A stretch of 10,577 bases of DNA, taken from contig DEAY01000234.1 in assembly GCA_002348345.1 (NCBI GenBank), positions 2,250 to 12,826 of the forward strand, in the 5' to 3' direction. Shown here piece by piece: positions 1-6,241 of the stretch. The notes under the pieces are model-generated. The model did not search any database and was not told the origin of the DNA. It saw nothing but the letters and a program-made list of their open reading frames with translations. The position numbers and the translations under genes were made by a program. The first letter of the stretch is position 1, and each line of letters opens with the position of its first letter. The DNA comes from Verrucomicrobia bacterium UBA2970. GTDB lineage: Bacteria; Verrucomicrobiota; Verrucomicrobiia; Limisphaerales; AAA164-E04.

Positions 1-47
1 CAAGGAACGCTCACCAGCCTCCCCCAGGGTCCTGAGATTCGTTTGTG

Positions 48-803
48 TCAAGGCGAGGGGGGATCTCCCGCCGCCAACCCAAGCCGCTCAAAGAACGGTC
101 CGAGCCCTTGAGTAAACGTTTCCAACAGACGTTCCCCCTTTTCCGGAGTCGCGGCCGCCGGATCGCCTATGTGCCCGCGCTCGGATCGGTCACCCATCGT
201 CCAGCCCCGCGCTGCGGGCGCGGTGGGCTCCTGCTGGCTCACCGATTCCTGCTCCCGATAGGCACCGACCAAATCCGGACGAACCACCAACATCATCGAG
301 GTTTCCCATTCACAGGCATGACCCATTCGGCTCTGGGAAAAACCCAGCCCTTCTTCTTTCAACGAACCGTGCTCCCAGTAGGTGGTCGAAAGAAGGAGAA
401 GATCTTTCTGGCGGCGGTGTTGTTGCCGCAGCTCAAAAACGGCCTGGGCGCCGGGAACCTGATTGCCGCCGTGCCCGTTCAAGAAGACCAGCCTTCGAAA
501 ACCGTGTTGAAGCAGGCACTCCGCCTCGCTGAGCAACAGATCCAAATACGCCCGCGGCTCGGAGGAGAGCGTCCCCGGAAAACCCAGATGGTGGTGAGAG
601 TTACCCAACCATTGAAGTGGCGCGAATAGGAGCCGGTCTCCCATGGATGATTCCAGTCGCCGAACCACCTCGCCCAAGAGAAGACTATCCGTGTGCAAGG
701 GCAGGTGATGTCCATGCTGCTCGTGAGCGGCGATGGGAAGAATCACCGGGACATCCCGAGAGAGGGCATCCACCTCGGGCCACTTCAATTCCGCCAAAAG
801 CAT
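48..803 (-). CDS. Creatininase-family amidohydrolase
   Basis: A 251-residue protein of the creatininase family, metal-dependent amidohydrolases that open cyclic or linear amides such as creatinine or formamides; the substrate here is unknown. Visible family motifs are E28-Q-H30-G followed by H-L-P and T-D39, G67-N-S-H-H and F-P-G-T (67-78), N109-G-H111-G-G-N, and G-H162-A-C-E165-W-E-T-S. E28, H30, D39 and H111 match metal ligands known from the family. The usual glycine before the E-Q-H-G motif is alanine, and the usual H-A-G-E is H-A-C-E. There is no signal peptide, so it is probably cytoplasmic. The length is normal for the family. The ATG at 801-803 has a good upstream AGGAA (809-813) about 5 nt away. 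It lies 46 bp after the sulfatase on the same strand, so the two are probably co-transcribed. The 47 bp beyond its stop hold no terminator I can recognise. Family is confident, substrate is not. Confidence 0.92.
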   Translation of the reverse strand: MLLAELKWPEVDALSRDVPVILPIAAHEQHGHHLPLHTDSLLLGEVVRRLESSMGDRLLFAPLQWLGNSHHHLGFPGTLSSEPRAYLDLLLSEAECLLQHGFRRLVFLNGHGGNQVPGAQAVFELRQQHRRQKDLLLLSTTYWEHGSLKEEGLGFSQSRMGHACEWETSMMLVVRPDLVGAYREQESVSQQEPTAPAARGWTMGDRSERGHIGDPAAATPEKGERLLETFTQGLGPFFERLGLAAGDPPSP

Positions 804-849
804 CTTGATTCCTGGGATGACTGTCAGAACAACGGAGTCGTCGATCCGC

Positions 850-2229
850 TCAACGATACTCCACTTGCACCTTCCGATCCGCTACCGGATACCATCGGTC
901 CAGCACACCGGCCAACCGGGCGACGACCTCGGGGTTCTCCCCGGCCAAGTTCGTTTTCTCCCATGGATCCGCCAGCAGATCAAAAAGTTGGGGGCGTCGT
1001 TCGCTCCTGGGGTGGGTGGATTGATAGCGGTTCACCTCTCCATCGTAGGTCAGCAGCAGTTTCCAACGACCTTCAATGGTCCAACGGTAGAGGAGGGATG
1101 CCTCGGGGTTGGCGACATCAGCAATATCATGGGCAAACCCTTCGCCCCTGATTCCGGGACGACCGATGGCCAGATCGTTCTCCAAATTCGGCATCAGATT
1201 CAGTCCCGGTCGAGGACTCGGGATCGGGACACCTGCCGCCGCCAACAGGGTCGGGTAAAGATCGATGCTGCTCACCAGTTCCGGACGATCCGCCGGCGTC
1301 AACCTTCCCGGCCAATTGAACATGACGGGAGTGCGAATCCCTCCCTCATAGGGGGTTTGTTTGGATCTCGGGCCGTAACCCCGGCGCTCGGGATTCTGGA
1401 TCCATCCGTTATCGGTTACATAGACGATCAACGTATTTTCGCGGATTCCCTGATCGTCCAAGATCCCGATCAGCTCTCCGCACGATTCATCAAACCACTC
1501 GCACATCGCGTAATAGCGGGCCACATGCGGCGAGGAGACCTTGTCCTGATATTGATTGAACAACCGGTCAGGTGGATTGTGGGGGGTATGGGGAAGAAAG
1601 GGTGCATACCACAGAAAGAAGGGCGTTTCGTCGGAAACCGCTTGTTTCACAAACTCCGCGATCGGCTCCATTCCCTTGCGGCCGATCTCTAATCCGTCAT
1701 CACCATGGCGCCCGCCCGGCTCGGGAAACCCTCGGGTCATTCCGTGCGTAAATCCTCCCCGTGAATACCTCCCTTCCCACCACTTGCCGCTCTGATGACT
1801 TCGGTAACCTCGGCTTGCCAAGACTTCCGGAAGCGTCTCGAACTGTTCGATATAGGAAATCAGGGTCGCGCGGCGTTCCCGGTAAAGCTCCGACTCACGG
1901 TCGGCATATTTTGGAGACGGGTCGTTCCCGGTGATCCCATGGTGGTGCGCGAAGTGGCCGGTTGCCAATGTCATCAATGAGGGACGGCAGAGGGCCGTCG
2001 GAACATAACCCCGACGAAACAAGATACTCTCGCCCGCCAACCGATCCAGATGGGGCGTCGCGATGTGTTCGTGCCCCATGAACCCGTAATCGCTCCATGC
2101 CTGGTCGTCGGAAATGATGAGAACCAGGTTGGGCGGCTGCTCACCCATCACCACAGGCCGGGTGACGACCAAGGCGAGCAAACCAAGAAGGACCGTCAAA
2201 CGGCCCACAACACGCGAGTCGGAGATCAT
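850..2229 (-). CDS. Secreted sulfatase (arylsulfatase-type, atypical active site)
   Basis: A 459-residue sulfatase (alkaline phosphatase superfamily), expected to hydrolyse sulfate esters of sugars or aryl compounds outside the cytoplasm. Residues 1-29 look like a signal peptide, with a hydrophobic core at 11-23 and probable cleavage near G29. Metal-site residues D41, D42, D273 and N274 are present, as are the nucleophile C81 (to be converted to formylglycine), K149, H214 in L-P-H-T-P-H, and K290 before the Y-E-G-G-I-R-T-P motif (294-301). Two conserved residues are changed: the modification motif is C81-R-P-S-L85, with leucine where arginine is standard, and G-K-W-H is G148-K-W-W151, lacking the histidine. 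I recall similar C-R-P-S-L sulfatases in Planctomycetes, but this is from memory. The ATG at 2227-2229 is chosen because it includes the whole signal peptide; the Shine-Dalgarno (AAGG, about 7 nt upstream) is weak. It is the first gene of a probable unit with the creatininase-family gene. Substrate is not predictable. Confidence 0.93.
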   Translation of the reverse strand: MISDSRVVGRLTVLLGLLALVVTRPVVMGEQPPNLVLIISDDQAWSDYGFMGHEHIATPHLDRLAGESILFRRGYVPTALCRPSLMTLATGHFAHHHGITGNDPSPKYADRESELYRERRATLISYIEQFETLPEVLASRGYRSHQSGKWWEGRYSRGGFTHGMTRGFPEPGGRHGDDGLEIGRKGMEPIAEFVKQAVSDETPFFLWYAPFLPHTPHNPPDRLFNQYQDKVSSPHVARYYAMCEWFDESCGELIGILDDQGIRENTLIVYVTDNGWIQNPERRGYGPRSKQTPYEGGIRTPVMFNWPGRLTPADRPELVSSIDLYPTLLAAAGVPIPSPRPGLNLMPNLENDLAIGRPGIRGEGFAHDIADVANPEASLLYRWTIEGRWKLLLTYDGEVNRYQSTHPRSERRPQLFDLLADPWEKTNLAGENPEVVARLAGVLDRWYPVADRKVQVEYR

Positions 2230-2629
2230 GGGAGGACCTTGACAGGATCAATCCTATTTGTCGAATCATGAAGCATCATGAGAGGGAACGCTCTTATGCC
2301 ATTTGAACCCCAATCCCATTGCCTCAGATTCGGGATCCCCGACAAAGGCGATCCCCTTCCTGACCCCAGAGGCCGAGGCATGATCCATCGGCCCCGAGCG
2401 TGATGATCCTGGCCAGAGCCACCCTCCTTTTTTGGGATTTTAAAACAACCATCCGAGCCTGGACCCATCCCGGCCGAGGCTCTGTGATCCGTGACCTTGA
2501 GCTTGACCTTCGGCGGGAAGGCCTTCGATGGGCCCAGGTCTTAGCCGGAAAAAGTTTGCCCCAAATCCCTGGCTGTGAGATGTAAGCACCCACCAGACCG
2601 GCTCGCTTTCGATCCGATTTCGTGATTAG
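2230..2629. other. 400-bp divergent intergenic region, no gene supported
   Basis: This gap lies between the starts of the sulfatase (minus) and the transporter (plus), so it should carry both promoters, but no convincing -35/-10 pair was found. What is visible: a heptamer TGACCTT repeated in direct orientation at 2492-2498 and 2504-2510 (12-bp period); GGCCGAGGC repeated at 2371-2379 and 2472-2480; an inverted repeat GAGCCT (2455-2460) / AGGCTC (2477-2482) without a following T tract; and an AT-rich patch at about 2428-2447. Open frames crossing it have no recognisable motif and run into the neighbours in antisense. It is long compared with the other gaps in the window, so a small RNA, a long leader or a decayed gene cannot be excluded. 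Confidence 0.5.
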
Positions 2630-3997
2630 ATGACAACCACCAAACGCTCTCGATTTCCGCATCCATTGGTCTTGATCTTTGGCATGATCGTCATCGCCCA
2701 GGTCCTGACCGTGCTCCTTCCCAGCGGCTCTTTTGAGCGGGAGGAGCGCCGCGTCCTCGCCGGGACCTATCAACTCGTCGACGCCCCAACCCTGCCGTGG
2801 CACGCCTCCTTGACGTTGATTCCCAAGGGCATGGAAAAAGCGGCCGACGTCATCTTCTTCGTTTTTCTCGTTGGGGGAGTCATTCGAGTGCTCCGATCCA
2901 CCGGTGCCATCGATGCCGCCATCGGTCTGGCCCTCCAACGGCTGGGCGGTCAGCCGCTCTACCTGGTCGCTGGAATGACCGCCTTGTTCTCACTCGGATC
3001 GTCCACCGTCGGGATGGCCGAGGAATACATGCCGTTCATCCCGATCTTGGTGACCATGTGTCTGGCCCTGGGTTACGACGCCGTGGTGGCGATGGGCATC
3101 GTCTACGTCGGCGCGGCCGTCGGCTACGGCTGTGCCGCGCTCAATCCGTTCACGGTGATGATCGCCCAGGACATTGCCGAACTCCCCTTGACCTCGGGAC
3201 AGGGATTACGATGGTTCTTGTTGGCGCTCTGCCTTTTGATCGGTGTTCACCACATTCTCTCCTACGCCCGAAGGGTGAAAGCGTTTCCCGAAAAGAGTCT
3301 GGTATCAGACATCGATTATTCGAAAGGCTATGAGCTCCCTCATGGCACGGACTTGACCCCTCAATGCCTCACCGTTCTGGGAATCTTCGTTTCCGGTATC
3401 GTGCTCTTCGTGGTGGGGGTCGCCCGATGGGAATGGTATCTCACGGAATTGGCAGCCGTGTTCCTTGGAATGGCGATCCTATCCGCCCTGGTGGCTCGAA
3501 TCCCCTTCAATGCCGCCGCCGAATCGTTCTGCAAGGGGGCCGCAGAAATGACCACCACGGCGCTTCTCATTGGCTTCGCCCGAACGATCGAAACCGTGCT
3601 CACCGAGGGCCAGGTGATCGACACCATCATTCACCGGATTGCTGGCGTTCTAGAAAACAACCCCGCGCCGCTGGCATCGGTCGGGATGCTGATGGTTCAG
3701 AGTGTTTGCAATTTCTTGATTCCCTCAGGATCCGGGCAAGCCTATGTCACCATGCCCATTATGGCTCCATTGGCCGACCTCACCGGCGTCACCCGTCAAA
3801 CGGCCGTTCTCGCCTACCAGATGGGCGACGGGTTCATGAATGCCATCGTTCCCACCAATGCCCTCCTGATGGGGATGCTCGCCTTGGGTCGGATTCCATA
3901 TCAACGTTGGCTCCGATTCATCGTGCCGCTCATGATCAAACTCTATCTCATGGCAATCGTCGCCTTGGCCCTCGCGACCACCCTCGGCTACCAATAG
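2630..3997 (+). CDS. YfcC-family membrane transporter (ion transporter superfamily)
   Basis: A 455-residue, very hydrophobic protein with roughly ten to twelve membrane segments, resembling the YfcC family related to DcuC and AbgT-type carriers. Signature stretches are the first segment at about 12-32, G-S-S-T-V-G-M-A-E-E-Y-M-P-F at about 123-136, G-Y-G-C-A-A-L-N-P-F-T, and I-P-S-G-S-G-Q-A-Y-V-T-M-P from about 364. The two polar motifs probably form the pair of re-entrant hairpins known from related carriers (inference). Substrates of YfcC proteins are poorly defined; C4-dicarboxylates, amino acids or peptides have been suggested for relatives, so no substrate is named here. The ATG at 2630 is directly preceded by an in-frame TAG (2627-2629), and the next methionine falls inside the first membrane segment, so the start is well fixed although no Shine-Dalgarno is visible. 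It runs convergently into the peptidase gene with a 3-bp gap. Confidence 0.9.
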   Translation: MTTTKRSRFPHPLVLIFGMIVIAQVLTVLLPSGSFEREERRVLAGTYQLVDAPTLPWHASLTLIPKGMEKAADVIFFVFLVGGVIRVLRSTGAIDAAIGLALQRLGGQPLYLVAGMTALFSLGSSTVGMAEEYMPFIPILVTMCLALGYDAVVAMGIVYVGAAVGYGCAALNPFTVMIAQDIAELPLTSGQGLRWFLLALCLLIGVHHILSYARRVKAFPEKSLVSDIDYSKGYELPHGTDLTPQCLTVLGIFVSGIVLFVVGVARWEWYLTELAAVFLGMAILSALVARIPFNAAAESFCKGAAEMTTTALLIGFARTIETVLTEGQVIDTIIHRIAGVLENNPAPLASVGMLMVQSVCNFLIPSGSGQAYVTMPIMAPLADLTGVTRQTAVLAYQMGDGFMNAIVPTNALLMGMLALGRIPYQRWLRFIVPLMIKLYLMAIVALALATTLGYQ

Positions 3998-4000
3998 AAC

Positions 4001-6085
4001 CTACTCCCGTTCAGGCTGGCAGTAACGATCCAGCCACTCAAAAAAGACCCGATGCCAGAGCACCCCATTCTGGGGAGAAAGCACCCAGTGGCCTTCGTTG
4101 GGGAAGTAGAGGAATCGTGAGGGAACCCGATTGACCTGGGCGGCCGTGAAGGCCTCGATCCCCTGGGTGACCGGAACCCGGAAATCCTTCTGTCCATGAA
4201 TGACCAATAGCGGTGTTTTCCAATTGCCCACGTAACGGTGCGGCGAAAAACGATCGTAGTCCGCTTGAACGGCCTCATTCTTCCAGTAGGGTCCGCCGAG
4301 ATCCCAATTGACAAAGAAAAGCTCTTCGGTCGAACCATACATCGACTCGAGATTGAAGACACCGCAATGGGCGATCATGGTCTTGAACCGGTCTTGGTGG
4401 TGCCCCATCAGCCAATACACCGAATAGCCTCCAAAACTGGCGCCGACCGCTCCGGTTCGATCCGGATCGATGTAGCGCTCGGCCAGAAGCGCATCCGTCG
4501 CCGACAACAAATCCTTCATCGCCTGCCCCCCCCAATCCCCACTGATCTGATCGTTCCATTCCCGACCAAACCCGGGCAATCCCCGACGGTTGGGCGCTAC
4601 AACCACATAACCCTGGGCGGCCATCAGATGAAAATTCCAACGATAGGAAAACCACTGGCCGATCTGCCCCTGTGGTCCTCCCTGGCAGTAAGTCAGAAGA
4701 GGCCAAGTTTTTTCCGGGTCAAAATGCGGCGGGTAGATCACCCATGCGTGCATTGATTTCCCATCGGTCGTGTTGATCCAACGCGCCTTCACCTCGGGAA
4801 GCTCTAGTGATTGATAATGCTCTCCGTTCACATCGGTCACCTTCGTCACCTCACCGGACTCCAAATCCAAAAGCGCCAGTTCCGTCGGTCGCTCCATGTT
4901 CATGTAGGAGACCAAGGCCCGCTTTCCATCTGAAAACACATCCATCAGACTCCAATTAAATCGGCCCTTGGTGACCGCCTTTACCCCCCCCCCATTTCGA
5001 TCCAGTTGGAAGATCTGATTGGTTCCCTTGGTCTCCGAGGAGAAGTAGAGACGATCGGCATCGGGACTCCATGTCGCACCGTGCACGGTTTGGTCGAGGC
5101 CCCTCGTGGCCTCAGCAATCGTTCGCCGAGTTCGGTGATAGACCATGATTCGGTTGCGGTCCGATTCAAAGCTGGGTCGTTCCATCGAATGGAAGGCGAG
5201 GAATTGACCATCCTGGGAATACACGGGATTGTTGTCATAGCCCTCCATGCCGTCGCTGATGTTCTCTCGACGCGTTGGCTCGGACACGTTCACGAGGTAG
5301 ATGTCGCTGTCGGTGGACTCCGCCCAGCTCTCCACCAACTTCGCCGTGTAGGCGATTTCCTGGCCGTCAGGCGACCAATTGTACTGCTCCGATCCGTTGA
5401 AGGGAGGAACGGGACAATTGGCCCGGAGGCCTTCCATGAGATCCACCGGTTCCCCTGCTCGGCCGTCCTCACCCAGGGGAGCGATGTGAAGGTGGGTGTA
5501 TTTAAAATCATGCCAAGCATCCCAATGGCGAAACATCAGGGAATCGATGATTCGTGCGTCGGCCTTAGGCAAATCCTCATACACTTCGGTTACCGCTCGA
5601 TCCATTTTCACCTCTCGCGTAAACGCCAGGTGATCGCCGGTGGGAGACACCTTCAGATGGGCCACTCCATCCTCAATGTCCGTCACCTGCAACAATCCGC
5701 CATCGACAGGATTAAGGCTCCAGACCTGAGCCGCTTCATCGTCATTCAACCCGCGATTCCCGACGAAATAGATTCGTTCCCCAAAGGGCGAGGCCGCATA
5801 CTGAATCTCGCCAATCGACGGCCAATCACTCACCATCTCCTTCACCTCACCTTGATCCAAACGCCGAACGAACAAGCTGCTCTTCCCCTTGTTCTCACCC
5901 AAATCATAACGTCGAACGGTGTAGGCGATCGACGAATCATCCGAAGCCACCGCCGCTCCGCCCACCCGTCCCAACTCCCACAGGAGCTCCGGCGTCAACG
6001 TCTTGGATTCCCCTGCCAAACGGCAGTGCGCATTGAGAAGGATGAAAACGATGAACGTTCGAAGGCTAAGGCAGGCATGGCTCAT
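4001..6085 (-). CDS. Secreted S9 family peptidase (DPP5-like)
   Basis: A serine peptidase of the prolyl oligopeptidase family S9, 694 residues from the start chosen here, with an N-terminal beta-propeller (about 40-410, PD40-like repeats such as the S-P-D-G and S-x-D-G-Q motifs) and a C-terminal alpha/beta hydrolase domain. The catalytic triad is clear: S550 in G-A-S-F-G-G-Y, D634 in H-G-Q-K-D-F, H666 in N-E-G-H-W. The catalytic-domain wording resembles dipeptidyl-peptidase 5 of Bacteroidetes, about the same length, which removes dipeptides in the periplasm; exact specificity is an inference. The frame is open up to 6181 (TTG) with an ATG at 6175, but the ATG at 6083-6085 is preferred because it begins a typical signal peptide (R at 9, hydrophobic core 10-16, cleavage near A24-G25) and leaves the upstream inverted repeat non-coding. 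No Shine-Dalgarno is visible. Oddity: two poly-G runs (G10 and G8) interrupt the gene. Confidence 0.92.
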   Translation of the reverse strand: MSHACLSLRTFIVFILLNAHCRLAGESKTLTPELLWELGRVGGAAVASDDSSIAYTVRRYDLGENKGKSSLFVRRLDQGEVKEMVSDWPSIGEIQYAASPFGERIYFVGNRGLNDDEAAQVWSLNPVDGGLLQVTDIEDGVAHLKVSPTGDHLAFTREVKMDRAVTEVYEDLPKADARIIDSLMFRHWDAWHDFKYTHLHIAPLGEDGRAGEPVDLMEGLRANCPVPPFNGSEQYNWSPDGQEIAYTAKLVESWAESTDSDIYLVNVSEPTRRENISDGMEGYDNNPVYSQDGQFLAFHSMERPSFESDRNRIMVYHRTRRTIAEATRGLDQTVHGATWSPDADRLYFSSETKGTNQIFQLDRNGGGVKAVTKGRFNWSLMDVFSDGKRALVSYMNMERPTELALLDLESGEVTKVTDVNGEHYQSLELPEVKARWINTTDGKSMHAWVIYPPHFDPEKTWPLLTYCQGGPQGQIGQWFSYRWNFHLMAAQGYVVVAPNRRGLPGFGREWNDQISGDWGGQAMKDLLSATDALLAERYIDPDRTGAVGASFGGYSVYWLMGHHQDRFKTMIAHCGVFNLESMYGSTEELFFVNWDLGGPYWKNEAVQADYDRFSPHRYVGNWKTPLLVIHGQKDFRVPVTQGIEAFTAAQVNRVPSRFLYFPNEGHWVLSPQNGVLWHRVFFEWLDRYCQPERE
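4526..4533 (-). repeat. G8 homopolymer in the peptidase gene
   Basis: Eight consecutive C on the plus strand, read as eight G in the coding strand, spanning W518-G519-G520 of the peptidase, shortly before the catalytic serine S550. A change of length by one or two bases would shift the frame and remove the catalytic triad. See also the longer tract in the same gene. Confidence 0.95.
4984..4993 (-). repeat. G10 homopolymer in the peptidase gene
   Basis: Ten consecutive C on the plus strand (ten G in the coding strand), encoding G365-G366-G367 and the first base of V368 in the propeller domain. It is the longest homopolymer in the window. Runs of this kind are slippage hot spots during replication and are also prone to sequencing error. 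The frame is intact as given. Confidence 0.97.
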
Positions 6086-6130
6086 TTCGGACGCAGAGTA
6101 AAGGAGCGGGGTTTGAAGAACAACGGCGAA

Positions 6131-6160
6131 CATCGAGAGGGAGTGACGACCCTCTCGATG
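6131..6160. promoter_or_regulatory. Perfect 11-bp inverted repeat between divergent genes
   Basis: CATCGAGAGGG (6131-6141) and its exact reverse complement CCCTCTCGATG (6150-6160) are separated by 8 nt. The element lies between the peptidase start (6085, minus) and the DUF1592 start (6242, plus). Neither side has a T tract, so it does not look like an intrinsic terminator. An operator for a dimeric regulator, or an mRNA hairpin in the peptidase leader, are the likeliest readings (inference). Confidence 0.6.
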
Positions 6161-6173
6161 GCTCACTTCCCAC

Positions 6174-6226
6174 ATCAGCAATCACTCATTCCTTAGGGAT
6201 TGATTGTCAGCCATGAATCAGCAATC
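6174..6226 (+). repeat. 10-bp direct repeat in the divergent control region
   Basis: ATCAGCAATC occurs at 6174-6183 and again at 6217-6226, 43 bp apart, close to four helical turns. The second copy fills the end of the spacer of the proposed promoter and touches its -10 element, a position suited to a regulator site. Chance is possible for ten bases. Confidence 0.45.
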
Positions 6227-6232
6227 TTTAAC
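6204..6232 (+). promoter_or_regulatory. Putative sigma70-like promoter of the DUF1592 gene
   Basis: TTGTCA (6204-6209, five of six consensus bases) is followed after exactly 17 bp by TTTAAC (6227-6232, four of six). Transcription would begin near 6239, only about 3 nt before the ATG at 6242, giving a leaderless or nearly leaderless mRNA. That agrees with the lack of a Shine-Dalgarno sequence. The assignment is from consensus match only. Confidence 0.35.
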
Positions 6233-6241
6233 CTGATCCCG

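Noticed and set aside
12..25. A GTG (minus strand, 12-14) behind a G-rich GGGGGAGG (18-25) as the start of a further gene.
   Set aside because: Only four codons are visible, the spacing to the GTG is very short, and the start could equally lie outside the window.
733..1692. A 319-residue plus-strand open frame opposite the creatininase-family and sulfatase genes.
   Set aside because: It covers two well-supported genes on the other strand and shows no family motif.
2244..2255. Palindrome AGGAT-CA-ATCCT just upstream of the sulfatase start.
   Set aside because: Five-base arms around two bases are too short to separate from chance and cannot fold as a hairpin.
2239..2267. Perfect TTGACA (2239-2244) on the plus strand as a transporter promoter.
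   Set aside because: No acceptable -10 lies 16-18 bp downstream, and the site is nearly 400 bp from the transporter start.
2324..2938. A 204-residue minus-strand open frame reaching into the divergent gap.
   Set aside because: About half of it is antisense to the first membrane segments of the transporter, the composition is low-complexity and charged, and no motif is recognisable.
6086..6181. Extension of the peptidase to the TTG at 6181 or the ATG at 6175.
   Set aside because: The extra 30-32 residues would precede a good signal peptide and would make the perfect inverted repeat coding; the ATG at 6083-6085 gives the family's usual length.
5006..6196. A 396-residue plus-strand open frame opposite the peptidase gene.
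   Set aside because: It is antisense to a clear S9 peptidase with an intact catalytic triad and has no recognisable domain; long antisense frames are expected in GC-rich coding DNA.
6200..6241. Extension of the DUF1592 protein to the TTG at 6200.
   Set aside because: The added 14 residues would precede a normal signal peptide that begins at the ATG at 6242, and no spaced Shine-Dalgarno supports the TTG.
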